In this document: positions 47,779 through 58,290 of the stretch, one piece after another
How the letters are laid out: each line of letters starts with the position of its first letter
How positions within the stretch are numbered: the first letter of the stretch is position 1
Source: an uncultured Gammaproteobacteria bacterium
GTDB lineage: Bacteria > Pseudomonadota > Gammaproteobacteria > Eutrophobiales > Eutrophobiaceae
Length of the DNA: 64,000 nt
Direction of reading: 5' to 3'
Assembly (NCBI GenBank): GCA_951812995.1
Contig: CATOTD010000006.1
Location: 62,001 to 126,000 of the forward strand
Made by a program: the position numbers and the translations under genes
Notes under the pieces: generated by a model
Told to the model about the DNA's origin: nothing
What the model saw: only the letters and a program-made list of their open reading frames with translations
Databases searched by the model: none

Positions 47779-50700
47779 ATGAAACATACACTTTATATAG
47801 CCCTGTTATTATCGTTAACGCCGACATTTGTAAATGCGCTTGGGCTTGGCAGGCTTGATTTAAGTTCGGCATTGAATGAACCATTTGAGGCAAAAATTCA
47901 GTTGTTGTCACCAACAGCCGATGAGCTTGATTCTCTTGAAATTGGTTTAGCTGACAGTGCAGCCTTTGCACGGGCAAAAATTGAACGTTCTTTTATGTTA
48001 AGTAAATTGAAATTTGCCGTACGCCGTGGGGTTGACGATGGTCCAGATCACATACGCGTATATAGCCAGATCCCCATCCAAGAACCCTTTCTGAATTTTT
48101 TAGTAGAAGTGAACTGGTCAAATGGACGTTTGTTTCGGGAATATACCGTTTTACTTGATCCACCGTTATATGATCCAAATCCACGTGCGCGGGCATTCAA
48201 TCAGACCCCGACAGGCGATGCGCCTTCTGTTGCTACGGTTGAGCCGCCGCCTGATAACAAGGTTGTTTATACCGATCCATTTGAGCAAACGACGAGTACG
48301 CCGGATGTACGTTACTCTGATGGTGATTATGGGCCTACCACAGCGTCTGATACCTTATGGTCAATCGCAGCATCAATGCGCGCCAACACATCAATTAGCA
48401 TGAGTCAAATGATGTTAGCCGTATTACGCGCAAACCCTGACGCATTTATTAATCAAAATATAAATGGTTTAAAACGTGGACAAATCCTGCGCTTGCCGAG
48501 CGAAAGTGAAATTACCACACTTTCTAATGCCCAGGCATTGGCAGAGGCGCAATCACAAAACGTTGCGTGGAATGCTATTAAAGGTAACCTGGCTAGCGCA
48601 GTTACCGCCCGTCCCGATGTAAGTTCCGTACCAGAAACATCGCCATCAAGTCCCACAGTAGAGCCAGAGCCAGTAGCAGAGCGTGTTGAATCCGATGCGG
48701 AATTAAAGCTGGTGGGGGCAAAAGACGTTGGTGAAGGACCACAACAAGCATCTCGTGTTGACTCGGGTAGTGGTGAAGATCTGGTATTGGCACAGGAGTC
48801 TATTCAGGCATTAATGTATGAAAACATGGAGTTGAAAGATAGACGGCAGGAATCAGAAGCCTTACTTGATGATCTAAAACGTTTACTGGCACTTAAAGAA
48901 GATGAGTTAGCCGCACTTCAGGAACAGGCAATTGCGCAAAGTGAAGCAGCCAAGGAAGCAGTCGCAGAACCTGTGGTTGCAGAAGAGATAACTGTGGCGG
49001 AAGAGATTACTGAAGACAAAGCTACAACGGGTCGTGCAGAAGATGAAATGCCGGTTGCAGATGAAGCACAGATTGAAACTGTGGGTGAGGCAGTGGCTGA
49101 TGTTATCGAGACTGAACCGGTATCAAGTGCAACTGAGGACCTGGGGATAGTTGATCGATATCTTGGTCCGGTTAAAGCAATACTATTTGGTAATCCTATT
49201 ATAGGAGCGGTCATTGCCGTTGTTCTGGTTTTACTGATTATTATCATCGCAGTATTAAAGTTTAAAAAAAAATCCGCTCAAACAATCCACATTGAGGCAA
49301 TGACGGAAGAATCTTCTTCTGATGTTGACTCAGATAATCTGGATGATGGCTTCGACACAGGTGGCGGTTCCTTGGACACAGGTAGAGGTTCCTTGGACAC
49401 AGGTAGAGGTTCCTTGGACACGGGTGGGGGTTACTTGGACACAGAAGTAATCACTGATCTGCCTGATCGTGAGACTAAATCTACGCTATCTGAAGAATCT
49501 TTTGATCTGGATGCAGGAGAAGAAGATGAAACTCAATTTGTTGTTGAAGAAACAACAGCTGAAAATAAAGAAGAAGATGATGTTATAGACATGCAAGAAG
49601 TTAATACATATCTTGCATTTGAACAATTTGATCAAGCAAAAGAGTTTGTACAAAATGCGATAAATGACAACCCTACCAATGCGGAACTGCATACAAAATT
49701 GCTGGAAGTGTTTTATACCTCTGGCAATAAGAAACACTATGAAGAAGAAGCCAAGGTCTTGTATGACTTGGTGGGTGGTGATAGTGCATACTGGAATATG
49801 GCTATTGCGATGTGGCAGGAAATGTCACCAAACAGAGCTTTGTTTGAAGAGGGCGGTGAAGAAGACGATGCTGAAGATGATGATAAAGACAATACAGGTG
49901 GATTTCTCAATGTTCTTGCTGATGGTGAAGCTGGAGATGGTGGCGCAGGTTTAGATTTTGATATTGGTAGTGCTGGAGATGAAGCTGGCGGCAGAGTAGC
50001 AGGTACGGGCGAAGAAATATTGGATATTACAAGCGCGGCTGATGATAATTTATTAGATCATACGCTGAATGAAGAGACACCTGCAACAGAACTGTCACTG
50101 AATGAAGAGACACCTGCAACAGATCCGTTAGACATAACGCCAGTCAAAATGGATGTTGATGCACCAGAAGATTTGCTGGATACAACGGCGAAAACGAAAA
50201 CTAGTCCTGATAATTATACGTTACTTGATTTTGAGGTAGAGGCTGAAGAAAATGAGGTTCAGGAAGAATCAAACAGTATTGAGTTTGATGTGCCAGACGA
50301 AAGTAATGAGACAATGGAGTTTGATGCGCCGACAGAAAGTGATGAAACGGTGGAATTTGATCTGAATGACTCGGATGCCGTAGAAGCTTCGGCAGAAGAA
50401 AGCACTGAGGATGATAATGTTCTTGATTTTGATACAAAGTCAGCAGCAGGTGATGATAATACTGGTCTTGACGCAAATGCTGCTGATGATGAAATGACAT
50501 TAGAGCTTGATACAAACAGTTTGGTTGCCTCTGAGGATGAGGTTTCTCTGGGTCTTGACATAGGAGATGCTGGTGAGAAAGAAGAACCGGGTCTGTCGCT
50601 GGAAGAAGGCGATGTTCCTGAACCAGAAACGGCTATGTCGGACATGGATCTTAGTCTTGATGATACGCCCGTTAAATTAGAAGGGGCTGAATTTGATCTT

Positions 50701-51009
50701 GATAAAACTGTTGAATTACCAAAAAGTCTGCTTATAGATGAACCAACGAGTAACGACTCCGATGCGGGTGATAGTGCTGAACAAACAAGTAACGACTCCG
50801 ATGCTGGCGATAGCATTGTTTTTATTCAAAAAACCGCACAACCGGGGGAGCAAAGCGTAGAAGATGAAAATGCGGCGAAACTTGATCTTGCCAAAGCGTA
50901 TGTAGAACTCGGTGATGAAGAGAGCGCTAAGGTTATTTTAGATGAAGTCGTGGCAGAAGGTAGTGATGATCAGCGTCAACAGGCAGAAGATCTTCTAAGT
51001 CAGATTTAG
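47779..51009 (+). CDS. fimV: FimV/HubP-family polar hub protein
   Basis: 1076 residues. The start at 47779 is followed by a signal peptide (TLYIALLLSLTPTFVNA); an upstream frame from 47743 would spoil it. Then the FimV N-terminal domain (about 20-140), a LysM-like peptidoglycan domain (DTLWSIAASMRANTSISMSQ, about 190-240), a coiled coil (360-395), one membrane helix near 471-492, and a long acidic cytoplasmic part. That part has a TPR-like region (VNTYLAFEQFDQAKEFVQNA) and the C-terminal FimV domain (LDLAKAYVELGDEESAKVIL). It organises the cell pole, type IV pili and chemosensory arrays in relatives. Internal repeats include SLDTGRG at 49368-49420. Confidence 0.92.
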   Translation: MKHTLYIALLLSLTPTFVNALGLGRLDLSSALNEPFEAKIQLLSPTADELDSLEIGLADSAAFARAKIERSFMLSKLKFAVRRGVDDGPDHIRVYSQIPIQEPFLNFLVEVNWSNGRLFREYTVLLDPPLYDPNPRARAFNQTPTGDAPSVATVEPPPDNKVVYTDPFEQTTSTPDVRYSDGDYGPTTASDTLWSIAASMRANTSISMSQMMLAVLRANPDAFINQNINGLKRGQILRLPSESEITTLSNAQALAEAQSQNVAWNAIKGNLASAVTARPDVSSVPETSPSSPTVEPEPVAERVESDAELKLVGAKDVGEGPQQASRVDSGSGEDLVLAQESIQALMYENMELKDRRQESEALLDDLKRLLALKEDELAALQEQAIAQSEAAKEAVAEPVVAEEITVAEEITEDKATTGRAEDEMPVADEAQIETVGEAVADVIETEPVSSATEDLGIVDRYLGPVKAILFGNPIIGAVIAVVLVLLIIIIAVLKFKKKSAQTIHIEAMTEESSSDVDSDNLDDGFDTGGGSLDTGRGSLDTGRGSLDTGGGYLDTEVITDLPDRETKSTLSEESFDLDAGEEDETQFVVEETTAENKEEDDVIDMQEVNTYLAFEQFDQAKEFVQNAINDNPTNAELHTKLLEVFYTSGNKKHYEEEAKVLYDLVGGDSAYWNMAIAMWQEMSPNRALFEEGGEEDDAEDDDKDNTGGFLNVLADGEAGDGGAGLDFDIGSAGDEAGGRVAGTGEEILDITSAADDNLLDHTLNEETPATELSLNEETPATDPLDITPVKMDVDAPEDLLDTTAKTKTSPDNYTLLDFEVEAEENEVQEESNSIEFDVPDESNETMEFDAPTESDETVEFDLNDSDAVEASAEESTEDDNVLDFDTKSAAGDDNTGLDANAADDEMTLELDTNSLVASEDEVSLGLDIGDAGEKEEPGLSLEEGDVPEPETAMSDMDLSLDDTPVKLEGAEFDLDKTVELPKSLLIDEPTSNDSDAGDSAEQTSNDSDAGDSIVFIQKTAQPGEQSVEDENAAKLDLAKAYVELGDEESAKVILDEVVAEGSDDQRQQAEDLLSQI

Positions 51010-51100
51010 TCATTAATTCATAATGTTTGAAAGACGTGAAATATTCTGGCTAAGAAAGCAAAAATACGATTAATCAAACTAAAAATTTGACCAGTCGAGA

Positions 51101-51892
51101 ATGAAGATTGCGCTGGGCGTTGAATATGCGGGTTGTCATTACTATGGCTGGCAAAAGCAGGCTATCTCTCCGACTATCCAAGAAGTACTTGAGTCGGCAC
51201 TGACAAAAATTGCAGATGAGAATATTCGCGTTGTCTGTGCCGGGAGAACTGATTCAGGTGTGCATGCGTTGCAACAAGTTGTACACTTTGAAACAGCCTC
51301 CGAACGAAAACTTCGGGCCTGGATTTTGGGAACAAATACAATATTGCCAAAAGATATTGCCATCACCTGGGCATTAAATTGTGCCGATGATTTTCATGCA
51401 AGGTTTAGTGCCAAGAGTAGAACTTATCAATATCTGATGTTAAATCGGCAATCGCGGATGGCCATTCTGAACGGTTTAGTGACTTGGGAAAGACGAACAC
51501 TGGATTTTGAAAAAATGCAGCAAGCCTCGCGGTATTTGATTGGGGAACATGATTTTACCTCTTATAGAGCCGTCGCCTGTCAGGCTGATTCGCCAGTTCG
51601 TACAATATACAGGCTGGAGATGAATCGGCTGAGAGATTGGATAATGATCACCCTGACTGCAAACGCATTTCTACATCATATGGTAAGAAATATTGTCGGT
51701 GTATTAATAGCGATTGGACTTGGCAAAAAAGAAGTTAATTGGGCGGCTGAGGTATTGGCGGCAAGAGATAGAACGGTGGGTGGTGTAACGGCTCCGCCAG
51801 ACGGTTTGTACCTGACAAATATTCAGTATCCAGAACGTTTTTCAATCCCGCCCGCAAGAGAGGTATTGGAAAAGTTTGGCATTGAACAGTAA
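51101..51892 (+). CDS. truA: tRNA pseudouridine(38-40) synthase
   Basis: Modifies U38-U40 in the anticodon arm. 263 residues. Opens MKIALGVEYAGCHYYGWQKQ; the catalytic Asp is in CAGRTDSGVHALQQVVHFET; further conserved are DFHARFSAKSRTYQYLM, FTSYRAVACQA and NAFLHHMVRNIVGVLIAIG. Length normal. Located after fimV as in Pseudomonas. Confidence 0.96.
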   Translation: MKIALGVEYAGCHYYGWQKQAISPTIQEVLESALTKIADENIRVVCAGRTDSGVHALQQVVHFETASERKLRAWILGTNTILPKDIAITWALNCADDFHARFSAKSRTYQYLMLNRQSRMAILNGLVTWERRTLDFEKMQQASRYLIGEHDFTSYRAVACQADSPVRTIYRLEMNRLRDWIMITLTANAFLHHMVRNIVGVLIAIGLGKKEVNWAAEVLAARDRTVGGVTAPPDGLYLTNIQYPERFSIPPAREVLEKFGIEQ

Positions 51893-51910
51893 GCATACTG
51901 CCTTGCCAAG

Positions 51911-52540
51911 ATGAAACACCTTAATCGTACCCGGGTAAAGATTTGCGGCATAACCAATCTGGAAGATGCAAATCTGGCCGTTGCCGCTGGTGCAGATGCG
52001 ATTGGGTTGGTGTTTTTTGCAAATAGCCCACGTTATATAGCGATTGATGTGGCCAGAGAAATTACAAATAATATACCACCGTTTATTAATTGTGTTGGAT
52101 TATTTGTCGATGCTGAAGAAACGTATATTCGTCAAGTATTAGAACAGGTGGCGATTGATACACTGCAATTCCACGGGCAAGAATCGGAACGAGCTTGCGC
52201 TTTATACAATAGACCTTATATCAAAGCAGTCAGAATGAATAAAAATATACGACTAGCAGATGAGCTAAGGAAGTATCCCTCTGCGCAAGCGGTGTTACTT
52301 GATAGCTATGTGCAGGATGTCCCGGGTGGAACAGGACGTACTTTTGATTGGCGCATGATTCCGGCGGATTTATCGAAGCCAATAATTCTTGCGGGTGGTC
52401 TGCATGATGATAATGTGAAAAGTGCAATCTCCGAGGTTCGACCTTATGCAGTTGATGCCAGCAGTGGCGTTGAAAGAGAAAAAGGCATAAAAAATCCCAG
52501 CAAAATTAAAAATTTTATGGATGCGGTCATGAATGTCTAA
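51911..52540 (+). CDS. trpF: Phosphoribosylanthranilate isomerase
   Basis: Amadori rearrangement in tryptophan synthesis, a TIM barrel of 209 residues. Motifs: [20 protein letters not shown] with the catalytic Cys, [23 protein letters not shown] and [11 protein letters not shown], then [16 protein letters not shown]. Starts 18 bases after truA and overlaps trpB by eight bases. Confidence 0.96.
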   Translation: MKHLNRTRVKICGITNLEDANLAVAAGADAIGLVFFANSPRYIAIDVAREITNNIPPFINCVGLFVDAEETYIRQVLEQVAIDTLQFHGQESERACALYNRPYIKAVRMNKNIRLADELRKYPSAQAVLLDSYVQDVPGGTGRTFDWRMIPADLSKPIILAGGLHDDNVKSAISEVRPYAVDASSGVEREKGIKNPSKIKNFMDAVMNV

Positions 52541-53771
52541 GGTAAATAAAAAAAGCAGTATTCCAGAGATTGAATCGTATCAATCCATGCCTGATCAGCA
52601 TGGCCATTTTGGTGCTTATGGTGGGCGTTTTGTTTCTGAAACATTGATGGAGCCACTGGAAGAGCTTGAACAGGCATACAAAAAATACGCACAGGATCCC
52701 GCGTTTATAGCAGCGTTTGAACAGTGTCTAAAATACTATGTTGGACGACCCTCACCGCTGTACCATGCCGAGCGTTGGAGTGAGCGATTAGGCGGAGCAC
52801 AAATTTATCTGAAGCGAGAAGATTTAAATCATACGGGCGCGCACAAGATAAATAATACTGTGGGTCAGGGTTTGTTAGCGAAACTTATGGGTAAACGACG
52901 TGTTATTGCAGAGACTGGCGCTGGGCAGCATGGCGTTGCTACTGCCACGGTAGCTGCGCGGTATGGCATGGAATGTGTTGTTTATATGGGTGCTGAAGAT
53001 ATTCAACGACAAGCAATAAACGTGTTTCGCATGAAGTTGCTTGGCGCAACAGTGGTTGCTGTGGAAGCAGGTTCCAAGACACTTAAGGATGCCTTAAACG
53101 AAGCAATGCGGGATTGGGTTACAAATATAGACGACACATTTTATATTATTGGTACAGTAGCAGGGCCGCATCCTTATCCGATGATGGTCAGAGATTTTAA
53201 TGCAGTCGTCGGACGTGAAGCACGACAACAATGTCAGGAGCAGACAGGGAGGCTACCAGACAGCCTGGTGGCTTGTGTTGGCGGTGGTTCAAATGCGATA
53301 GGGTTATTTCATCCTTTCTTAGATGAAAAAGAAGTATCACTTTATGGTGTAGAAGCTGCTGGCGATGGACTCAACACGAATCGCCATGCGGCACCTCTCA
53401 ATGCAGGAATACCGGGTGTTTTACATGGAAATCGTACCTATCTTATGGAAGATAAATATGGTCAAATTATTGAAACCCATTCAATATCTGCGGGTCTGGA
53501 TTACCCGGGTGTCGGGCCAGAGCATGCTTGGTTGAAAGACACAGGTCGTGCTAATTATGTTTCTGTCAAAGACAGTGAGGCGTTGCAGGCGTTCCATGAT
53601 CTAACTCGGATTGAAGGCATTATGCCAGCATTGGAGTCTAGTCATGCCTTGGCTTACACGGCAAAAATTGCTCCGAAAATGAAGAAAGAAGCGATCATTA
53701 TTGCCAATTTATCTGGTCGCGGTGATAAGGATATTCATACGGTTGCGGCACATGAAGGAATAACATGCTAA
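52533..53771 (+). CDS. trpB: Tryptophan synthase beta subunit
   Basis: PLP enzyme condensing indole with serine. 412 residues. Motifs: [20 protein letters not shown], the PLP-lysine motif [54 protein letters not shown] and [20 protein letters not shown]. Overlaps trpF by eight bases. Unusually, trpA does not follow at once but 279 bases later. Confidence 0.97.
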   Translation: MSKVNKKSSIPEIESYQSMPDQHGHFGAYGGRFVSETLMEPLEELEQAYKKYAQDPAFIAAFEQCLKYYVGRPSPLYHAERWSERLGGAQIYLKREDLNHTGAHKINNTVGQGLLAKLMGKRRVIAETGAGQHGVATATVAARYGMECVVYMGAEDIQRQAINVFRMKLLGATVVAVEAGSKTLKDALNEAMRDWVTNIDDTFYIIGTVAGPHPYPMMVRDFNAVVGREARQQCQEQTGRLPDSLVACVGGGSNAIGLFHPFLDEKEVSLYGVEAAGDGLNTNRHAAPLNAGIPGVLHGNRTYLMEDKYGQIIETHSISAGLDYPGVGPEHAWLKDTGRANYVSVKDSEALQAFHDLTRIEGIMPALESSHALAYTAKIAPKMKKEAIIIANLSGRGDKDIHTVAAHEGITC

Positions 53772-54050
53772 ACCGATAACCGAATTATGAATGATCGGGA
53801 ACACTTACTAGAGATAATGGTTGAACGGGGGCTGATCTGGATCGTTTGTGAATTGCTGAGTTACTGAGTATAAAATATTATAACACTGATGAGGTCAACC
53901 CTTGGTTATTATCCCATGAGTCAAAAATTCATCTGGCCTGATATGCAATTGGATTACTCGAATTTAACTTGGTGCCAGAATAACTGAATCAACTGAATCA
54001 ATCTGCCGATTACGCATCCCCTATCCTTAAATATTTCGTGAATCAAGAAA
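53772..54050. other. Unusually long trpB-trpA gap
   Basis: 279 bases between genes that normally touch or overlap. It contains no ORF with recognisable homology, several stop codons in all frames, a direct repeat ACTGAATCA ACTGAATCA near 53983, and no IS end that I could recognise. It may be a relic of an excised or decayed insertion, or hold a separate trpA promoter. Confidence 0.5.
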
Positions 54051-54860
54051 ATGAGTAGAATTACAGCACAGTTTAACGCACTTAAAAATAATCACAAAAA
54101 AGCACTCATCCCCTTTATCACAGCAGGCGATCCGATACTGGATTTAACAGTCGAACTAATGCACTTATTAGTTGCATCGGGCGCAGATATGATTGAGTTG
54201 GGTATTCCATTTTCAGATCCCATGGCTGATGGGCCAGTAATACAACGCGGAAGTGAACGTGCTTTGCGCAATGGTACGAATACTGATGATGTGTTTAATA
54301 TTGTAAAGGAATTTAGAGTCGAGAATGAATCAACACCCGTTATTCTAATGAGTTATTTGAATCCTATTGAAGCAATAGGATATACGACTTTTGTTGAAAA
54401 AGCGGCGGCGGCTGGGGTTGATGGGCTGATTATTGTAGATTTACCCCCTGAAGAATCTGCTACATTAAGTGCAGTATTGAGACTACATAGCATTGATCAA
54501 ATATTTCTTATTTCTCCGACGACCAGCGGCGAACGCCTGGACCGGATTTGTGCAGTCGCTTCAGGCTTTCTGTATTATGTCTCCTTGAAGGGTGTCACTG
54601 GGAGCAGTAAATTGGATGTTGAGGCTGTGGGTGATAAATTAAATGAGATACGCCGTAAAACAATATTGCCATTAGGTGTTGGTTTTGGAATTAAGAACCC
54701 TCAAATTGTTGAAGCAGTCGGCAGAGTGAGTGATGCCGTTGTTGTGGGTAGTGCTTTGGTAGAACGTATCGCACAAAATATTGGAAATCATGAAAAGTTG
54801 AAATCAGAAATAACAATATTCACCCGTTCTTTGCGCGCCGCATTAGATCGGATTGGATAG
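54051..54860 (+). CDS. trpA: Tryptophan synthase alpha subunit
   Basis: Cleaves indole-3-glycerol phosphate and passes indole to TrpB. 269 residues, TIM barrel. Motifs: ALIPFITAGDPILDLTVELM, the catalytic Glu in ADMIELGIPFSDPMADGPVI, the second catalytic acid in GVDGLIIVDLPPEE, and the phosphate-binding PLGVGFGIKNPQ. Followed nine bases later by accD. Confidence 0.96.
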   Translation: MSRITAQFNALKNNHKKALIPFITAGDPILDLTVELMHLLVASGADMIELGIPFSDPMADGPVIQRGSERALRNGTNTDDVFNIVKEFRVENESTPVILMSYLNPIEAIGYTTFVEKAAAAGVDGLIIVDLPPEESATLSAVLRLHSIDQIFLISPTTSGERLDRICAVASGFLYYVSLKGVTGSSKLDVEAVGDKLNEIRRKTILPLGVGFGIKNPQIVEAVGRVSDAVVVGSALVERIAQNIGNHEKLKSEITIFTRSLRAALDRIG

Positions 54861-54869
54861 TCATAAGAG

Positions 54870-55733
54870 ATGAGTTGGTTTAAAAAAATATTACCCTCTA
54901 GGAATAAGAGTAACGTTGCAACACGCCGTACCGTACCAGAAGGAATCTGGACAAAGTGCGAGGCTTGTAATGCTGTGCTTTATCGCGCTGAACTCAAAAG
55001 AAATAATAAGGTATGTCCGAAATGCAATCATCATATGCGGATTAGTGCTCGAGTTCGGCTTGAAACTTTTTTAGACCCAGACAACCGGGAAGAGATTGGC
55101 ACCAATATAACACCTGTCGATATACTTAAATTTCGCGATAGCAAACGCTATAAAGACAGGCTCAATCAGGCGCAAAAGAAAACGGGTGAAAATGATGCCC
55201 TGATCGTTATGTCTGGGAAATTAAAGGGTTTACCGGTTGTTGCCTGTGCCTTTGAATTTGATTTTATGGGTGGTTCCATGGGTTCGGTTGTTGGCGAAAA
55301 ATTCGTCCGCGCAGTTGAGGCGGCAATAGCATTAAATTCACCATTAATCTGCTTTTCCACTAGCGGTGGTGCCAGAATGCAGGAGGCCTTGTTTTCTTTA
55401 TTGCAAATGGCGAAAACATCCGCGGCAATTGCCACCCTAAGAAATAATAAATTGCCTTATATTTCAATATTAACAGATCCAACGATGGGCGGTGTCTCTG
55501 CTAGTCTGGCTACGCTTGGTGATGTCAATATTGCTGAACCTAATGCTTTGATCGGTTTTGCTGGGCCAAGAATCATTGAGCAAACGGTTAGAGAAAAATT
55601 GCCAGATGGTTTTCAACGTAGCGAGCTCTTGCTTAAAAATGGTGATATAGACATGATCATCAATCGTGGAGAGTTACGTGATAGAGTCAGTAAGGTGTTA
55701 TCAATACTCACCCATCAACCACCTGTTATATGA
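54870..55733 (+). CDS. accD: Acetyl-CoA carboxylase carboxyltransferase beta subunit
   Basis: Partner of AccA (18728-19681). 287 residues. N-terminal four-Cys zinc ribbon ([12 protein letters not shown] and VCPKCNHH), then the carboxyltransferase core with [40 protein letters not shown] and [19 protein letters not shown]. Length normal. The accD-folC-SPOR-cvpA-purF order is the standard gammaproteobacterial one. Confidence 0.97.
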   Translation: MSWFKKILPSRNKSNVATRRTVPEGIWTKCEACNAVLYRAELKRNNKVCPKCNHHMRISARVRLETFLDPDNREEIGTNITPVDILKFRDSKRYKDRLNQAQKKTGENDALIVMSGKLKGLPVVACAFEFDFMGGSMGSVVGEKFVRAVEAAIALNSPLICFSTSGGARMQEALFSLLQMAKTSAAIATLRNNKLPYISILTDPTMGGVSASLATLGDVNIAEPNALIGFAGPRIIEQTVREKLPDGFQRSELLLKNGDIDMIINRGELRDRVSKVLSILTHQPPVI

Positions 55734-55750
55734 GCACATGATTAAATTTT

Positions 55751-57076
55751 ATGTCTAGTAAAATTAAATCAATATCCAAGTCAGGAATTTGCGCGAATCA
55801 ATTAAGATTTAACAATTTGGAACAATGGCTAAAATGGCAGGAAAGTCTGCATTTTACAGCAATTGAATTGGGTCTGGAACGTTGTCGTCGTGTTGCCAAC
55901 AATATGGGTCTACTTAAGCCTGCACATAATGTTATTAGTGTCGCTGGTACTAATGGTAAAGGCTCTAGCGTTACTATGCTGGACAGTATACTGCGTCATG
56001 CAGGTTACAAGTTAGGTCGGTATACATCACCGCATCTACTCTGCTATAACGAGCGCATTTGCATCGATGATGAATTTGTCTCAGATGCTGAATTATGTGA
56101 ATCATTTGATCGTATAGACCGGGCGCGTGGTGATATTTCATTGACTTATTTTGAGTTCGGAACACTGGCCGCATTGGATATTTTTCGCCAACACAAGATT
56201 GATCTGGCTATACTTGAAGTCGGTTTAGGTGGTCGGCTCGATGCGGTCAATGTACTTGACGCTGAGGTGGCACTAATTACCAGCATCGATATTGATCATC
56301 AACAATGGCTTGGCGATGACCGTGAGAGCATCGGTAGGGAAAAAGCCGGCATATTCAGAAACAAAGCACCTGCTGTTTGTTCTGATCCCAAGCCCCCGCA
56401 AAGTTTGCTTGATTGTGCTGATGCGTTAGGCACACCTTTATTTATTTTGGGACGGGACTATCAGTTGTCTACCCAGCCTGGTTTTTGGTCGTGGCATACT
56501 GATACGGTCTCTTTGCAAAAATTGCCAATACCCATGCAGTTTTGTGATTTCCAACTTGATAATGCAGCAGGTGTATTAATGGTATTGGAAAAAATCAAGC
56601 ATGAATATCCGGTGAGTTTGGAGGATATTAAACAAGGGCTAGGTAGCTTTCATATCAATGGCCGGATGCAATTTATTCCTGGCAGAATTCCAAAGATTTT
56701 AGACGTGGCACATAACAGTGAATCTGTCAGCAGTTTAGTAAAAAACTTAAGTAAGATCCCCTGTCCAGGACAGACGCATTTAGTCGTTGGCATGTTAAAA
56801 GATAAAGATCATGCGCGGATTTTTAAGGTTTTGCTTAGTATTGCAGATAGCTGGAATATTATAACTTTGTCTGCGGGTCGAGGTAGCGATGCCAAAACAT
56901 TAAGCGCAGAGCTTAAAAAACTTGGTGTTGATGAAAATGTAGTTGAGTATGCCAGTGTCGCGCATGCTATTGATGAACTTGATGCTTCATCCAGGTCGGG
57001 AGATAGAATTGTCGTTACCGGTTCTTTTTTGACTGTTGGCGCAGCACTTCGACATCTAAACTCGGAACTAAATTAG
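55751..57076 (+). CDS. folC: Folylpolyglutamate synthase / dihydrofolate synthase
   Basis: Adds glutamate to dihydropteroate and folates. 441 residues. ATP-binding loop VISVAGTNGKGSSVTMLDSI, the LGRYTSPHLLCYNERICIDD motif, LAILEVGLGGRLDAVNVLDA, and ITSIDIDHQQWLGDDRESIG with its metal-binding His. The C-terminal ligase domain begins FHINGRMQFIPG. The N-terminus from 55751 has about 15 extra residues before the first conserved helix. Confidence 0.95.
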   Translation: MSSKIKSISKSGICANQLRFNNLEQWLKWQESLHFTAIELGLERCRRVANNMGLLKPAHNVISVAGTNGKGSSVTMLDSILRHAGYKLGRYTSPHLLCYNERICIDDEFVSDAELCESFDRIDRARGDISLTYFEFGTLAALDIFRQHKIDLAILEVGLGGRLDAVNVLDAEVALITSIDIDHQQWLGDDRESIGREKAGIFRNKAPAVCSDPKPPQSLLDCADALGTPLFILGRDYQLSTQPGFWSWHTDTVSLQKLPIPMQFCDFQLDNAAGVLMVLEKIKHEYPVSLEDIKQGLGSFHINGRMQFIPGRIPKILDVAHNSESVSSLVKNLSKIPCPGQTHLVVGMLKDKDHARIFKVLLSIADSWNIITLSAGRGSDAKTLSAELKKLGVDENVVEYASVAHAIDELDASSRSGDRIVVTGSFLTVGAALRHLNSELN

Positions 57077-57082
57077 TTAGAA

Positions 57083-57721
57083 ATGCAGCAACAATTAAAA
57101 GAGAGATTGGTTGGGGCGGCAATATTGGTTGTTATTGCTGTAATTTTCATACCGATGTTGCTGACAGGCCCTATTGAGTCTGGGACCATTACAGAGACAA
57201 ATATACCGGAACGCCCCACAGAAAAATTAAATCCAGGGATAAATATACCAGCGCATCCCACAGAAAAATTCAATCTGGAATTAATCCCGATAATCGATAC
57301 TATAGACCCGCGTACATTGGTTAATGCAGGCGATGTCAGAGATGACGCACAGCCAACAACCGAAATCGTTACAACAGAAGCATCCGTCAAACCGAAAACG
57401 GAACCCGCTAAAGTCGTATCTGTTGTAGCCAATCCATCCATACCAGCGGACATAGTAAAAGATAGACCAGCCAATCTGACTGCATGGGTTGTGCAATTAG
57501 GCAGTTTTATAAGCAAGGAAAATGCAGAAAAGCTACGCTTAAGACTAATAAATTCAGGTTTTCCTGCATTTGTCGAATCCTTGGAACAAAACAATAAAAC
57601 TGTGTACCGCGTGCGCGTAGGGCCAGAACTATTGCGTGCTGATGCGGATGCCGTGCTCAAAAAGATAAAAAATATAAAAGAAAACAAAAATTTAAGCGGT
57701 ATAGTGCAACAATATCCATGA
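57083..57721 (+). CDS. SPOR-domain cell-division protein (DedD-like)
   Basis: 212 residues: short cytoplasmic start (MQQQLKERLVGA), one membrane helix (AAILVVIAVIFIPMLLTG), a Thr/Pro/Glu-rich periplasmic linker, and a C-terminal SPOR domain (WVVQLGSFISKENAEKLRLR through VYRVRVGPELLRADADAVLK). SPOR domains bind denuded septal glycan. Position between folC and cvpA is that of DedD. Contains a short repeat (RPTEKLNPGINIP and HPTEKFN) in the linker. Confidence 0.88.
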   Translation: MQQQLKERLVGAAILVVIAVIFIPMLLTGPIESGTITETNIPERPTEKLNPGINIPAHPTEKFNLELIPIIDTIDPRTLVNAGDVRDDAQPTTEIVTTEASVKPKTEPAKVVSVVANPSIPADIVKDRPANLTAWVVQLGSFISKENAEKLRLRLINSGFPAFVESLEQNNKTVYRVRVGPELLRADADAVLKKIKNIKENKNLSGIVQQYP

Positions 57722-57756
57722 ATTATTTATTGATCTTTAAATAACTGATCTCAACT

Positions 57757-58248
57757 ATGTCTATCGTTGATATGGTCGTTCTTTGTCTGATCATGTTACC
57801 TGCTATTGCGGGTGTTTTTTATGGTTTTTTAGGTATATTGCTTTCTCTATTATCCTGGGTTGCATCTTTGGGTATTGCCATAAAACTGATGTCTTATTGC
57901 ACTCCATTATTGGCATATTATGTGGATACGCCCATGTTAAGAAATATTCTGGCATTTATTGGATTGTTTATTTTAAGTTTGCTTATAATGGCAAGCATAA
58001 GCTACTGCATAGTAAAGTTGATAGGAAAAACCGGATTATCAATAGCCGACAGAATGTTGGGATTATTTTTTGGTGTGAGTTTTGGTGGACTCATTGTTGC
58101 TGTTCTCGTATTCATGGGTGGATTCACGGCATTGCCACAAGAACCATGGTGGGAAGAATCAAAATTAACAATGCCATTTGAGCATATTAGTATATGGAGC
58201 GTACAATTTTTACCGGAATCGATTACAAAATACCATACATACGAATAG
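57757..58248 (+). CDS. cvpA: CvpA family membrane protein
   Basis: 163 residues with four predicted membrane helices; opens MSIVDMVVLCLIMLPAIAGV, then FLGILLSLLSWVASLGIAIK and the family core SIADRMLGLFFGVSFGGLIV. Required for colicin V export and bile or detergent resistance in enterics; the molecular role is not settled. Immediately upstream of purF, as usual. Confidence 0.93.
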   Translation: MSIVDMVVLCLIMLPAIAGVFYGFLGILLSLLSWVASLGIAIKLMSYCTPLLAYYVDTPMLRNILAFIGLFILSLLIMASISYCIVKLIGKTGLSIADRMLGLFFGVSFGGLIVAVLVFMGGFTALPQEPWWEESKLTMPFEHISIWSVQFLPESITKYHTYE

Positions 58249-58290
58249 GCAGATGAGGATGACTATTGCATTCCAAAGCGCAATATTACT

